Positions 45,033 to 55,629 of a DNA stretch of 64,000 nt are shown one piece after another. A program made the position numbers and the translations under genes. How positions within the stretch are numbered: the first letter of the stretch is position 1; every line of letters starts with the position of its first letter. The notes beneath the pieces were generated by a model. The model ran no database searches, had not been told where the DNA came from, and was given only the letters and a program-made list of their open reading frames with translations. Source of the DNA: an uncultured Marinobacter sp. (GTDB lineage: Bacteria > Pseudomonadota > Gammaproteobacteria > Pseudomonadales > Oleiphilaceae); NCBI RefSeq assembly GCF_946886895.1, contig NZ_CAMPJO010000017.1, forward strand, positions 1-64,000. The letters run 5' to 3'.

Positions 45033-47129
45033 ATGTTCCAACCTTCCCGATTGTCCCTGGCAGTCGTGCTATCAATGGCCGGTATTACCCACAGTTCCCT
45101 GGCGTCAGCCCAGAGCGAGACTCCGGTGCTGGAGGCCCTGTCCGTTACGGCCACCCGGGGCGCCACCAAAACCGAAACCCCGATTATGGAGACTCCGCAA
45201 TCGGTGTCGGTAATCGATAACGAGGACTGGCAGGAGAAAGGCGCCCGCACGGTACAGCGGGCCGCGAACTACACGCCTGGGGTGAGCACCAATCAGGTGG
45301 GTGCCTCCAACCGTTATGACTACCTGATCCTGCGCGGGTTCTCCGATGGCAGCATCAATAACACCTACCTGGATGGCCTCCGGGTGATGAGTGATGGCGG
45401 CTCCTACAGCTCGTTTGCTATCGACCCCTGGTTTCTGGAGCGTATTGAAATCGTCAAGGGACCGACCTCGGTGCTGTACGGCCAGGGCTCCCCCGGTGGC
45501 ATTGTGGCCCTGACCAGCAAGCGGCCGGAATTCGAGAAACAGGGCGAGGTGCGGGTAACCCTGGGTAACAACGCCCAGCGCAGTCTGGCCTTCGACGTCA
45601 CCGGGCCGCTGGATGACGGGCGCCGGGTGGCCTACCGGCTGACCGGTATCGCGTCCGCCGCGGATGCCCAGCAGGATTTCGTTGAGGAAGAGCGCCGGGC
45701 CATCGCCCCGTCCCTGACCTGGGACATCACCGACGACACCAGCCTGACCCTGCTGGCTTACCTGCAGCGGGACCCGGAGGGCGGCTACCACAGCGGCTTA
45801 CCCTACGAGGGTACGGTGGTGCCCCGTAACGGCCAGACCATCGACAACACCTTCTTCGAGGGAGAGCCGGATTACGACCTGTTCCGGCGTGACCTGACCC
45901 TGGTCGGCTACGATCTGGAGCACCGGATCAACAGCGCCTGGCGCGCCCGCCAAAAGGTCCGTTATCTGGAATCCGATGTCCAGCTGAAACAGGTCTATGC
46001 CTACGGCTGGGCCTCCGCCACCGAATTGAATCGTTACTATTCCGCCGGCGACGAGGATCTGGAGGCGATCACCATCGACAACCAGGTGCAGGCGGAGCTG
46101 GCCACCGGCGCGGTGGATCATACCGTGCTGCTGGGCCTGGACTACCAGCAACGGGAAAACGACGTGGTCTGGCCCTCGGGGGCGTTTCCGCCCATCGACG
46201 CCTTCAACCCCCAATACGGGGCGGAGCCGACGGCGTTGTATCCGCCGGTTCGTAACCTGCGCGAACAGAAACAGCTTGGGTTGTACCTGCAGGATCAGCT
46301 GGCGCTGAGGGGCTGGCGGTTGACCCTGGGCGGCCGGCAGGACTGGGTGGACATCCGCAACACGGACCGGCAGTCCTCGGCCGTGGCGGAACTGGACGAA
46401 ACCCAGTTCAGCGGCCGCGCGGGCTTGCTGTACCTGTTCGATAACGGTGTGGCGCCCTACCTGTCCTACTCCACGTCGTTTTCTCCGAGTGCCTACACCG
46501 ACGCCAACGGCGACCTGCTGGAACCCAGTGAGGGCGAGCAGATCGAGACCGGCCTGAAGTACCAGCCGGCGGGCACCCGGGATCAGTACACCCTGTCGCT
46601 GTTCCGTATCAACCAGGAAAACCTGGCCACCAAACTGCCTCAGGAGAGCTTTTATCGGGCCATTGGTGAGATTCAGTCCCAGGGAGTGGAACTGGAGGCC
46701 AACTCACAGCTGACGGAGAGCCTGAACGTGCAACTGGGTTACGCCTATACCGACGTCACTTTTGAACAATCGAAAGCCTACCGGCAGGGCAACACCGCCA
46801 GCCAGGTACCGAAGCACCAACTGACGTTGTGGACCGGCTACCGTTTCCGCAACGGCCTGCTGGATGGCGCCAACGCTGGCCTGGGTGTGCGTTACGTGGC
46901 GGATATCTACGCTGACGACGCCAATACCCGCCAGGTGCCGGATTACACCCTGGTGGATCTTGCGCTGGGGTACGATCTGGGCAAACTGGGCCTGCCGGGC
47001 GTGAGTACACAACTGAACGTAAACAACCTGCTGGACAAGGAATACGTGGCGTCCTGCTACAACAGCCTGGAGTTCTGTTACTTCGGAGCCGAGCGCAACG
47101 TGACGGCGTCGGTGTCCTACCGGTTCTGA
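45033..47129 (+). CDS. TonB-dependent siderophore receptor
   Basis: Outer-membrane 22-strand barrel importing a ferric siderophore. A signal peptide (MFQPSRLSLAVVLSMAGITHSSLASAQ) is followed by the plug (METPQSVSVIDNEDWQEKGARTVQRAANYTPGVS; DYLILRGFSDGSINNTYLDGLR; WFLERIEIVKGPTSVLYGQGSPGGIVALTSKRP). The barrel ends in the terminal FGAERNVTASVSYRF with the final aromatic residue needed for Bam. The TonB box is probably EALSVTAT. No N-terminal signalling domain is visible, consistent with control by the adjacent AraC protein. FhuA/FoxA-like plug motifs suggest a hydroxamate siderophore. ATG 45033 is preferred to the adjacent GTG 45030 because of spacing from GAGAGG. Confidence 0.92.
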   Translation: MFQPSRLSLAVVLSMAGITHSSLASAQSETPVLEALSVTATRGATKTETPIMETPQSVSVIDNEDWQEKGARTVQRAANYTPGVSTNQVGASNRYDYLILRGFSDGSINNTYLDGLRVMSDGGSYSSFAIDPWFLERIEIVKGPTSVLYGQGSPGGIVALTSKRPEFEKQGEVRVTLGNNAQRSLAFDVTGPLDDGRRVAYRLTGIASAADAQQDFVEEERRAIAPSLTWDITDDTSLTLLAYLQRDPEGGYHSGLPYEGTVVPRNGQTIDNTFFEGEPDYDLFRRDLTLVGYDLEHRINSAWRARQKVRYLESDVQLKQVYAYGWASATELNRYYSAGDEDLEAITIDNQVQAELATGAVDHTVLLGLDYQQRENDVVWPSGAFPPIDAFNPQYGAEPTALYPPVRNLREQKQLGLYLQDQLALRGWRLTLGGRQDWVDIRNTDRQSSAVAELDETQFSGRAGLLYLFDNGVAPYLSYSTSFSPSAYTDANGDLLEPSEGEQIETGLKYQPAGTRDQYTLSLFRINQENLATKLPQESFYRAIGEIQSQGVELEANSQLTESLNVQLGYAYTDVTFEQSKAYRQGNTASQVPKHQLTLWTGYRFRNGLLDGANAGLGVRYVADIYADDANTRQVPDYTLVDLALGYDLGKLGLPGVSTQLNVNNLLDKEYVASCYNSLEFCYFGAERNVTASVSYRF

Positions 47130-47593
47130 TCCGCTGGCGCGGAGGTCAGGGATATGGCGGCCATGTCCTGCTGCAGTTTTTTCAGTAGGTGCAGCAGGCT
47201 GACCCCGTCGTCAAAACTCATGCTCTGCAGGGCCTGCTGATAGAATTCCGCAATCGTGCCCTGCAGGTTGTTCCAGAACACCCGACCGCTGTCGGTCAGT
47301 TTTACCAGCCGGGCCCGGCCGTCGCTGGGGTCGGGTACGCGAACCACGTGGCCGTCCCGCTCCATGCGCTTGAGCACACCGTCCAGGTTCTGCCGGCTGA
47401 CGTGCAGGTATTCCTTGAGCTGGTTGAACGAGGTGCCGTCCTCGAAGCCTTCCCGCGACAGCGCCCCCAGCACCGCCCATTGCACAGCGCTGATGCCCAT
47501 TTCGTTCTGGACCTGGCGCTGCAGGATGTTGCCAGTCTGGAACAGGCGGAAGAACAGGCGGTTGGGAATGCCTCCGGATTCGTTGACGATCAT
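47117..47593 (-). CDS. MarR-family regulator, BadR-like
   Basis: Winged-helix dimeric regulator of 158 residues. The DNA-binding core is FNQLKEYLHVSRQNLDGVLKRMERDGHVVRVPDPSDGRARLVKLTDSGR. ATG 47593 follows AGGAG with good spacing. It is the last gene of the cyclohexanecarboxylate-type operon, 47 bases after the acyl-CoA dehydrogenase. In Rhodopseudomonas palustris the MarR protein BadR controls the corresponding genes and is released by an intermediate of the pathway; the same role is inferred here. Its 3' end overlaps the convergent receptor gene by 13 bases. Confidence 0.85.
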   Translation of the reverse strand: MIVNESGGIPNRLFFRLFQTGNILQRQVQNEMGISAVQWAVLGALSREGFEDGTSFNQLKEYLHVSRQNLDGVLKRMERDGHVVRVPDPSDGRARLVKLTDSGRVFWNNLQGTIAEFYQQALQSMSFDDGVSLLHLLKKLQQDMAAISLTSAPADQNR

Positions 47594-47640
47594 CTGTGCT
47601 CCTGTTTCAGCACCCCGAATCGCGGAGGACGGGGTGCGCA

Positions 47641-48780
47641 TCACGTCGGTAGGTACTCACGGGCGACGATGTTCTTCATGATCTGCGCGGTGCCGTCACC
47701 GATTTGCAGACCCATCACATCCCGCAGGCGCTGGGCAAAGGGCAGGTCCTCGCCGTAACCGGTGTGGCCGTGGGCCAGCAGACACTGCTTGACCACATCG
47801 AACGCCAGTTTTGGCCCCCACCATTTGTTCATTGCCGCTTCCGCGTTGTGGGGCAGGTTGTTGTCCTTCAGCCAGAGCGCATGGTAGCACTGCAGGCGGG
47901 CGGCATGAACGTAGGTCTGGTATTCCGCCAGGGGGTGAGTCAGGCCCTGGAAGGCCGACAGGTGCTGACCGAAGGCGGTACGCTCGGTCAGCCACTGCCA
48001 GGTTTCATCCAGGGATTGCTGGGCCACCGCCAGGCATTGCAGGCCGATCAGGGCGCGGCTGTAGTCAAAGCCCTGCATCACCTGTTTGAAGCCTTTGCCC
48101 TCGTCGCCCATCCTGTTGCGGGCGGGCACGGCCACGTTATCAAAGAAGATGGAGCCGCGGCCGATGGCGCGCTGGCCGTTGTCTTCGAAGCGGGTGGTGG
48201 TGATGCCCGGGCTGTCCATGGGCACCAGGAAGGCGCTGATGCCCGAGGCCCGTTGTTCCACCGTGCCGGTTCGGGCGAACACCACGGCGACATCGGCCTG
48301 GTCCGCCATGGAGATGGAGGTCTTCTCGCCGTTGAGCACGTAGACATCGCCCTGGTGCTCCGCCTTCAGGCGCAGGTTGGCGGCGTCGGAACCACCATGG
48401 GGCTCGGTCAGGGCAATGCAGGCCACTTTCTGGCCGGAGGTCATGCCGTGCAGCCATTCCTTTGCCAGATCCGGCGCGGCATGGCTGGCGATGATCTGGC
48501 CGTTCAGGGAGGCTAGCAGCGGAATGTAGCCCACGTTGAAATCCCCTTTTGAGATTTCCTCAATGATCAGGCCGCTGGTGACACAGTCCATGCCGCTGCC
48601 GCCGAACGCCTCCGGCAGTTCACCCCCGAGCAGGCCCATCTCGCCAAGCTGACGGATGACCTCTTTTTCGATGACGCCTTCCTTATCCCGCTGGCGGTAG
48701 CCCGGAGCCAGTACCTCGGCGCTGAACCGGGCCACGACGTCGCGGATGGCGTTCTGTTCGTCATTAAATCCGAAATTCAT
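47641..48780 (-). CDS. aliB: Acyl-CoA dehydrogenase, probable cyclohexanecarboxyl-CoA dehydrogenase
   Basis: 379-residue FAD enzyme expected to desaturate cyclohexanecarboxyl-CoA to cyclohex-1-ene-1-carboxyl-CoA. Family features seen: CIALTEPHGGSDAANLRLKAE, ISMADQADVAVVFARTG, the RTAFGQHLSAFQGLTHPLAEYQT helix and LLAHGHTGYGEDLPFAQRLRDVMGLQIGDGTAQIMKNIVAREYLP. Assignment to AliB rather than another short-chain dehydrogenase rests on sequence feel and on sitting between badI-like and badR-like genes. Confidence 0.8.
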   Translation of the reverse strand: MNFGFNDEQNAIRDVVARFSAEVLAPGYRQRDKEGVIEKEVIRQLGEMGLLGGELPEAFGGSGMDCVTSGLIIEEISKGDFNVGYIPLLASLNGQIIASHAAPDLAKEWLHGMTSGQKVACIALTEPHGGSDAANLRLKAEHQGDVYVLNGEKTSISMADQADVAVVFARTGTVEQRASGISAFLVPMDSPGITTTRFEDNGQRAIGRGSIFFDNVAVPARNRMGDEGKGFKQVMQGFDYSRALIGLQCLAVAQQSLDETWQWLTERTAFGQHLSAFQGLTHPLAEYQTYVHAARLQCYHALWLKDNNLPHNAEAAMNKWWGPKLAFDVVKQCLLAHGHTGYGEDLPFAQRLRDVMGLQIGDGTAQIMKNIVAREYLPT

Positions 48781-48837
48781 GGTGTTCTCCGGGCGCTGTC
48801 TGTGACCCGGTGGCCCGAGGCCACCGGGTCGGTCTGC

Positions 48838-49620
<783 letters not shown>

Positions 49621-49650
49621 GGTGTGTTCTCCGTGTGACTGATTCGTGGT

Positions 49651-50418
49651 TTAGCCGGCCATGGTCAGGCCGCCGGATACGCTGATCACCTGGCCCGTAA
49701 TGAAGTTGGCGTCGTCACTGGCGAGCAGGGTGATGATGCCGGGGTAGTCGTCCGGCTGGGCCAGGCGCTTCATGGGTACGGCATTGCGGAAGGCTTCCAG
49801 CAGTTTTTCCGGGTTCGGCGCGGTTTCCGCCACGCCCTTGAGCAGAGCAGTGTCGGTGGGCCCGGGGCAGACCACGTTCAGGCAAATGTGTTTGGTGGCC
49901 AGCTCCCGCGCCACGGTTTTGCTGAAACCCACCAGGCCGGCCTTGCAGGCGGCATAGACGGATTCACCGGAGGAGCCGACCCGGGCGGCGTCGGAAGCGA
50001 CGTTGATGACCTTGCCGCCGCCGGCGGCGATCATTTTCGGCAACACCACGTGGTGCATGTTGAGGGCGCCGGTGAGATTGACGGCGATCAGCTGGTCCCA
50101 GAGTTTGGGCTCGGTTTTCAGGAATGGCATAAAGCGGTCGAAGCCGGCGTTGTTCACCAGCACCGTGGGCACGCCCAGATCGCTTTCGATGGCCGCCACG
50201 GTGTCAGTAATCGCGGCGTAATCGGTGATGTCCGCCGCATAAGCGCGGGCCGTGCCACCGGCGTCGGTGATCCGGTCCGCCGTGCCCCGGGCGGCGGCTT
50301 CGTCACGATCCAACACGGCCACCAGGCTGCCTTCTTCGGCAAAGCGCAGGCAGACGGCACGGCCGATGCCGCCGCCGCCGCCGGTAACAATGACGGTTTT
50401 TCCGTTAAGGCCTCTCAT
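49651..50418 (-). CDS. badH: 2-hydroxycyclohexanecarboxyl-CoA dehydrogenase
   Basis: NAD-dependent short-chain dehydrogenase, 255 residues. Cofactor motif VTGGGGGIGRAVCLRFAEEG, NNAG at about 90, and catalytic Ser-Tyr-Lys in INVASDAARVGSSGESVYAACKAGLVGFSK. The C-terminal FITGQVISVSGGLTMAG and CPGPTDTALL match R. palustris BadH closely. It oxidises the 2-hydroxy to the 2-keto acyl-CoA that BadI cleaves. A strong AGGAGG precedes ATG 50418. Confidence 0.9.
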   Translation of the reverse strand: MRGLNGKTVIVTGGGGGIGRAVCLRFAEEGSLVAVLDRDEAAARGTADRITDAGGTARAYAADITDYAAITDTVAAIESDLGVPTVLVNNAGFDRFMPFLKTEPKLWDQLIAVNLTGALNMHHVVLPKMIAAGGGKVINVASDAARVGSSGESVYAACKAGLVGFSKTVARELATKHICLNVVCPGPTDTALLKGVAETAPNPEKLLEAFRNAVPMKRLAQPDDYPGIITLLASDDANFITGQVISVSGGLTMAG

Positions 50419-50451
50419 GATGCGTTCCTCCTGTTACTTTCAGTCAATGGA

Positions 50452-52116
50452 TTAGCTGCGTTTGGCGGGGTCCAGGCGCAGGTTCTTCGCCTGCTCACGC
50501 AGTTTGAATTTCTGGATCTTGCCGGAGGCGGTGCGGGGCATGGCCTCGATCACTTCCAGGTATTCCGGCAGGTAGTTCCGGGACAGCTGCTGTTCGGTAA
50601 GATAGGCCTTGACCGCGTCCAGGGTCAGCTCGATGGCGTTGTCGTCGAGGGTGACGTAGGCGCACAGCCGCTCACCGAGGCGGTCATCCGGGCAGCCCAC
50701 CAGTGCGACGTCGACAATGCCGGGGAACTTGTAGAGCAGGTTCTCCACCTCCACCACGGGAATGTTTTCGCCGCCGCGGATCACCACGTCCTTGGTGCGA
50801 CCGGTAATGCGGATGTAGCCGTCCTTGTCCATGCGGGCGAGGTCGCCGGTGCTGAACCAGCCCTCTTTATCGGTGCCATGGAGTTCGGGCCGTTTCAGGT
50901 AGCCTATGAACTGGCTGGCACCGCGCACCAGCAGGTTTCCTTCCTCACCCGCAGGAAGTGTATGGCCCTGAAAATCGGTGATCCGGATGTCCATGTAGGG
51001 CAGCACCTTGCCATCAGACTGGCTGGCCCGCTCCGATGGATCTTCGGGGCAGGTCATGGTGACGGCGCCGTTTTCAGTCATGCCCCAGGCCGAGACGATC
51101 TTCGCGTTCAGCACCTTGCTGGCTTGCTCCACAACGGCTGTCGGAATCGGGGCGCCGGCGGAGACAAAGGTGCGTAGCGAATCCAGTTCCCCTTCGTGAC
51201 TGGGTGCCGTCTTGACCAGGTCCGCCAGGAAGGGTGTGGCTGCCATTGTGAACGCGGGCTTCTCGGCGGCAATGACCTTGCACACGAAGCCGGCATCCCA
51301 GATGTCCTGGAGGATGGCCGTGGTGCCGAGGTAAACGGGCATCATGATGCCGTACAGAAAACCGGTCTGGTGGGCCAGGGGCGAGGCCATCAGCACGTTG
51401 TCTTCCGAGGTCAGGTGCAGCCGGTCGGCATAGGGGCGAACGTTGGAAAACAGGGTGTTGGAGGTATGCATCACGCCCTTGGGTTCGCCGGTGGTGCCGG
51501 AGGTGTAGAGAATCTGGATGACATCATCGCCGGTTAGTTGCCGTTCCCGGAACAGGGTGTCGGTATCCTGCTCCTGTTCCCAGGCCCTGGCCAGCAGGCG
51601 CTCTTCGAAGCTGCGCTCACCGCTGCCGCCGATCACGAGAAGCGTGTCCAGATCGGGCAGGTCGGCCTTGATGCTGTCTATCATGGCCTCGTAGTCAAAG
51701 CCGCGGAACACCTTGGGAATCACCAGCAGTCTGGCCTCCCCATGCTTGAGCATGAAGCGTAGCTCCCGCTCCCGGAAGATGGGCATCAGCGGGTTCAGAA
51801 TGGCGCCGATGCGCAGGCAGGCCAGGTGCAAGGCGGTGGTCTGCCACCAGTTCGGCAACTGGCACGCCACCACATCGCCTTTGCCGATGCCCAGGCCCGC
51901 CAACCCGGCCGCCATGCGGGTAACGGTGTTATTGAGTTCCCGATAGGTCAGCGCGGTGCGGGTATCGCCGGTGACCTGATAACCGACGATGGCCTCCCGG
52001 TCCGGAGTAGTGGCCACGGCCTGATCGAGGTAGTCGGTAAGGAGCTTGTCGTTCCAGGCGCCGCTTTCCACCATGGCGGCACGGCGTTCCGGGTTGAGAG
52101 TGATGCCTGTTTCCAT
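50452..52116 (-). CDS. aliA: Cyclohexanecarboxylate-CoA ligase (acyl-CoA synthetase)
   Basis: Adenylate-forming ligase activating a carboxylic acid to its CoA ester. P-loop ILYTSGTTGEPKGVMHT, A5 motif AWGMTENGAVT, A7 STGDLARMDKDGYIRITGRTKDVVIRGGENI and A10 lysine in PRTASGKIQKFKLRE. First gene of the operon. ATG 52116 follows AGGTG and gives 554 residues; the extension to 52206 has no homology and would place the promoter inside the gene. Similar ligases act on medium-chain or other alicyclic acids, so the exact substrate is inferred from badHI. Confidence 0.85.
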   Translation of the reverse strand: METGITLNPERRAAMVESGAWNDKLLTDYLDQAVATTPDREAIVGYQVTGDTRTALTYRELNNTVTRMAAGLAGLGIGKGDVVACQLPNWWQTTALHLACLRIGAILNPLMPIFRERELRFMLKHGEARLLVIPKVFRGFDYEAMIDSIKADLPDLDTLLVIGGSGERSFEERLLARAWEQEQDTDTLFRERQLTGDDVIQILYTSGTTGEPKGVMHTSNTLFSNVRPYADRLHLTSEDNVLMASPLAHQTGFLYGIMMPVYLGTTAILQDIWDAGFVCKVIAAEKPAFTMAATPFLADLVKTAPSHEGELDSLRTFVSAGAPIPTAVVEQASKVLNAKIVSAWGMTENGAVTMTCPEDPSERASQSDGKVLPYMDIRITDFQGHTLPAGEEGNLLVRGASQFIGYLKRPELHGTDKEGWFSTGDLARMDKDGYIRITGRTKDVVIRGGENIPVVEVENLLYKFPGIVDVALVGCPDDRLGERLCAYVTLDDNAIELTLDAVKAYLTEQQLSRNYLPEYLEVIEAMPRTASGKIQKFKLREQAKNLRLDPAKRS

Positions 52117-52189
52117 CTGATTCACCTGTTGTGTCCGGTTTGTTGTTCGGGGCCTGACTGCAGATACAGGTCGTTGATTGATCAGATTC

Positions 52190-52219
52190 AAGATACGCCT
52201 TTTCAAAATAATATGTCAA
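52190..52219 (-). promoter_or_regulatory. Promoter and possible MarR operator of the aliA operon
   Basis: On the minus strand TTGACA (52219-52214) and TATCTT (52195-52190) are 18 bases apart. The -35 sits inside two tandem ACATATT-like repeats (ACATATTGACATATT), a plausible place for the MarR regulator. The rest of 52220-52508 is AT-rich leader upstream of nhaB, with a possible -10 TATACT at 52358-52363 and no gene that I can see. Confidence 0.55.
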
Positions 52220-52508
52220 TATGTTGCTATAAATGAGGAGGTGGCGGGATGGGAAAAACTGGCTTGCAAGGAGTAGGCGGTACGCGGCGTGAGGAATCGG
52301 TTACAATGCGGTCGCCCTTTTTATAAAAATTAAGTAGTATTACGTAAAAATTCTGTCTATACTTAGATTTTCCGACATTTTGTTGTTATTAATACCAAAT
52401 ATGGACCGAAAACGTACCTTCGACCCATACCCCGGTACATAAATATCAAGGAAGATGCGGGCCGTCTGCCACACAATACCAATAACCCGTTTTCAGAAGA
52501 TGTCCGCA

Positions 52509-54014
52509 ATGCCAACGACCGTCATTTCAGGCTTTACCCACAATTTCCTCGGCAAGGCACCCGTCTGGTACAAGCAGGTGATCTTGCTGTTTCTGATTGC
52601 CAACCCGATCGTCATGTATGTGCTGGGGGCTGGCGCAGCTGGCTGGCTGCTGATTGCGGAATTCATCTTTACCCTGGCTATGGCCCTTAAATGCTATCCG
52701 CTTCTGCCTGGCGGCCTGCTGGCGGTGGAGGCGTTATTGATTGGCCTGACGTCACCGGATGCGGTGTATCTGGAGGTGCTGACCAACTTCCCGGTGATCC
52801 TGCTGTTGATGTTCATGGTGGCCGGTATTTATTTCATGAAGGAGCTGTTGCTGGTGACCTTCACCCAGATTCTGGTAGGGGTGCGCTCGAAATCGGCGCT
52901 GTCGCTGTTGTTCTGCGCCGCAGCGGCCCTGCTCTCCGCGTTTCTGGATGCCCTCACCGTCACCGCCGTCATTATCTCCGTCGCCGTGGGTTTCTATTCG
53001 GTGTACCACAAGGTGGCCTCCGGCAAGGGGTATCAGCACGCTGATCACAACGCCGGCAGTGATGACGAGGTGATCGAGCTGCACCGGGAAGATCTGGTCA
53101 ATTTTCAGGCCTTTCTGCGCAGCCTGCTGATGCACGGTGCCATTGGCACCGCCCTGGGAGGCGTGGCCACCATGGTGGGTGAACCCCAGAATCTGTTGAT
53201 CGCGAAAGTGGTGGGCTGGGATTTTGCGAGCTTCTTCCTGCACATGGCGCCGGTGAGCCTGCCCGTGCTGGGGGCCGGGCTGGTGACCTGCTGGGCCCTG
53301 GAGAAGCTGCGCTGGTTTGGTTACGGCGGGCGGCTGCCCAGGCCGGTGCGTCGGGTGCTGGAAGAGTTTGCCGACAACGAGCGCGCCAAGCGGACCAAGG
53401 CAGACCAGGCGGCCTTGTGGGTTCAGGCCATCGCCGCCGTGATCTTGGTGGTGGGGCTCGCCTTCCACCTGGCCGAGGTGGGGCTGATCGGCCTGCTGGT
53501 GATTATCCTGATTACCTCGTTCACCGGCATCACCGATGAGCACCAGATCGGCAAGGCGTTCCAGGAATCCCTGCCGTTTACCTCCCTGCTGGTGGTGTTC
53601 TTTGCCGTGGTGGCGGTTATCCACGAACAGCACCTGTTCAAACCCATCATTGATTACGTGCTCTCGCTGCCGGTGAGCCAGCAACCCGGCATGTTTTTCA
53701 TTGCCAACGGCATTCTCTCTATGATCAGCGACAATGTGTTCGTGGCAACGGTGTACATCAGTGAAGTCAAGCAGGCCCTGGATGCGGGCAGCATCAGTTA
53801 TGAGCATTTCCAGGATCTGGCGGTGGCCATCAATACCGGCACCAATCTGCCCAGCGTGGCTACTCCGAATGGCCAGGCCGCGTTCCTGTTCCTGCTGACA
53901 TCCGCCATTGCCCCGCTGGTACGGCTGTCCTATGGGCGTATGGTGATTATGGCGCTCCCGTACACGCTGGTGATGGGAGGCGTGGGTCTGTACATGGTGG
54001 TCAACTATATCTGA
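52509..54014 (+). CDS. nhaB: Na+/H+ antiporter NhaB
   Basis: Electrogenic sodium-proton exchanger of the inner membrane. The protein tracks E. coli NhaB throughout: [113 protein letters not shown] and [29 protein letters not shown] 52509 puts NFLG at the same distance from the start as in E. coli; ATG 52500 and 52455 are in-frame alternatives. It is divergent from the ali/bad operon, and no functional link is evident beyond sodium homeostasis in a marine cell. Confidence 0.94.
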   Translation: MPTTVISGFTHNFLGKAPVWYKQVILLFLIANPIVMYVLGAGAAGWLLIAEFIFTLAMALKCYPLLPGGLLAVEALLIGLTSPDAVYLEVLTNFPVILLLMFMVAGIYFMKELLLVTFTQILVGVRSKSALSLLFCAAAALLSAFLDALTVTAVIISVAVGFYSVYHKVASGKGYQHADHNAGSDDEVIELHREDLVNFQAFLRSLLMHGAIGTALGGVATMVGEPQNLLIAKVVGWDFASFFLHMAPVSLPVLGAGLVTCWALEKLRWFGYGGRLPRPVRRVLEEFADNERAKRTKADQAALWVQAIAAVILVVGLAFHLAEVGLIGLLVIILITSFTGITDEHQIGKAFQESLPFTSLLVVFFAVVAVIHEQHLFKPIIDYVLSLPVSQQPGMFFIANGILSMISDNVFVATVYISEVKQALDAGSISYEHFQDLAVAINTGTNLPSVATPNGQAAFLFLLTSAIAPLVRLSYGRMVIMALPYTLVMGGVGLYMVVNYI

Positions 54015-54105
54015 CGCCGTGATCCTTTTTTTGCGCGCAGGATCCGTGCAGATTTGCTCAGGTCTGGTAATCTCTGAGAGAAACAGAGCAACAAGAACCC
54101 GGTTC

Positions 54106-54906
54106 ATGCGTTGTATTCAGAAAGGTCGTTATTTTGCCGCTGTCTGTCTTGCCGGAATTGCAGCGGTGTTCTCATCATTAAGCCAGGCCCGTGATGCCCC
54201 TGAGGTTCTCCGGGTTGCCTACGCTGAATTCCCGCCGATGGAATACCGCGATGCCAATGGTGAAGCGGCGGGGCGGTTCATTGAGCTGACCCGGCTGGTG
54301 GTGGAAGAAGCGGGTTACCGGCCCGAGTTCATTCAGCTCCCGGTCAGCCGGCTTTACCTGTACCTGTCAAACGGCACTGTGGATGTCTGGCCGGGCATCT
54401 CAGGCATCCCTATGCTGGACGGTGAGGTGCTGGAGAGCTGGGTGAGCCCATATGCCGTTCAACTCAGTGCGTGGTATCTGGAAGGCACCCCGCCCCTGGC
54501 GCACTTTGATCAATTGGCCAACAGAACCGTCATAGTTATTGCCGGCTACACCTATGGCGGGCTGATCTACTGGCTGGAAGCGCAGCGTGGGATGACGGTG
54601 ACCGAAGCGCCCAATCACCGGTCTGCCATCAACATGCTCAAGCGCAAACGGGGTGATTACCTGCTGGATTATCGGGAGCCGGTGGAGGCCATCCTGACCG
54701 AGCCGTCAGATCAGCACGTGCGGGTTTCCGATATCCGTCGTCGTGATGCGGCCTGGCTGTTTTCCCTGGCTAATCCCCGGGCGGCGCTGTTGCGCGACGA
54801 GTTTGATGACGCTTACCTGCGGCTGGTCGAGGCGGGTACGGTGCGGCCGGTACGGGCTCTGGACACCGGCTATGTGGTGCCCGGCTTACCGGAGCCGTAC
54901 CGCTAA
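54106..54906 (+). CDS. Periplasmic solute-binding protein, family 3 (SBP_bac_3)
   Basis: A signal peptide (YFAAVCLAGIAAVFSSLSQA) is followed by the SBP_bac_3 start LRVAYAEFPPMEYRDANGEAAGRFIELTRLVVEEAGYRPEF, with the second lobe at NRTVIVIAGYTYGGLIYWLEAQRG. No permease or ATPase is adjacent, so it may be an orphan binding protein or a sensor partner rather than part of a complete transporter. 266 residues. It converges tail-to-tail with the DUF3047 gene with only nine bases between. Confidence 0.75.
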   Translation: MRCIQKGRYFAAVCLAGIAAVFSSLSQARDAPEVLRVAYAEFPPMEYRDANGEAAGRFIELTRLVVEEAGYRPEFIQLPVSRLYLYLSNGTVDVWPGISGIPMLDGEVLESWVSPYAVQLSAWYLEGTPPLAHFDQLANRTVIVIAGYTYGGLIYWLEAQRGMTVTEAPNHRSAINMLKRKRGDYLLDYREPVEAILTEPSDQHVRVSDIRRRDAAWLFSLANPRAALLRDEFDDAYLRLVEAGTVRPVRALDTGYVVPGLPEPYR

Positions 54907-54915
54907 CCGGCCGAC

Positions 54916-55629
54916 TCATGGTGACAGGGTGATATCGCCGTACCAGGCTGTGGCCTGCTCGCCGGTGTTGTCGGAATCCGACATGATGGCAATGCCCGCC
55001 AGTGGCGGCGGTGCTTCGCCAAAGGCCTTGCGGTAATCCGCGACAATATCCCGCTCCACCGTTACCCATTCGCCCACCTGTTGCTGGCCGGAATTCACCG
55101 CGACCATCACGGTTTTGTCGGTGTAAGGATTGGCCACAAACTCCCCCTTGGGCAGAGTGTTGGCCCAGATGTAGTTCAGGGCATTGCCGGGTAGCGATTC
55201 CCCGAACAGCAGTTCCACCGTTTTGCGTTTGGCCCGCTCGAAGAACCCCGCCTCTTCCGGCTGAAACTTGAACGCCACGTATATTCGGGCCGGGTAGTCA
55301 TCGCCGGACTTTTTTCGGGCATCGCCGCGTTCGAACACGTTCGAGACCTTCCAGCGCCACCGAAGCATCAACTTCTCGCCCGGATCCAGCGTCAACCGGG
55401 CAATCAGACCGGAGGCGCCGCCCTCCGTTGTCGCTTTCACCACCTGGGTGCCGTGCTCCGTGACCAGTTCATACCGGGTGTGCTGGTCGATATTGGGAAA
55501 TTCCAGGGGCTCCCAGCCGTCCTTCAGGGTCGACATGGTCGAAAACGGCTGGATGGTTGCCACAGACTCGGCAAAGGATGGAAGTGAGGCCAGAACCAGA
55601 AACGCCAGTGGTATGAGTCGCATCATCAT
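54916..55629 (-). CDS. DUF3047 family exported protein
   Basis: A signal peptide (MRLIPLAFLVLASLPSFAES) precedes a beta-rich domain with DUF3047 hallmarks: LMLRWRWKVSNVFERGDARKKSGDDYPARIYVAFKF, NALNYIWAN and IAIMSDSDNTGEQATAWYGDITL. The function is unknown. Three ATG codons are in tandem (55629, 55626, 55623). The first overlaps the upstream channel stop as ATGA, indicating translational coupling. Confidence 0.82.
   Translation of the reverse strand: MMMRLIPLAFLVLASLPSFAESVATIQPFSTMSTLKDGWEPLEFPNIDQHTRYELVTEHGTQVVKATTEGGASGLIARLTLDPGEKLMLRWRWKVSNVFERGDARKKSGDDYPARIYVAFKFQPEEAGFFERAKRKTVELLFGESLPGNALNYIWANTLPKGEFVANPYTDKTVMVAVNSGQQQVGEWVTVERDIVADYRKAFGEAPPPLAGIAIMSDSDNTGEQATAWYGDITLSP

Noticed and set aside
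54019..54060. T-run and GGATCC repeats after nhaB as a terminator
   Set aside because: The T-run precedes the potential right arm, the wrong order for a Rho-independent terminator.
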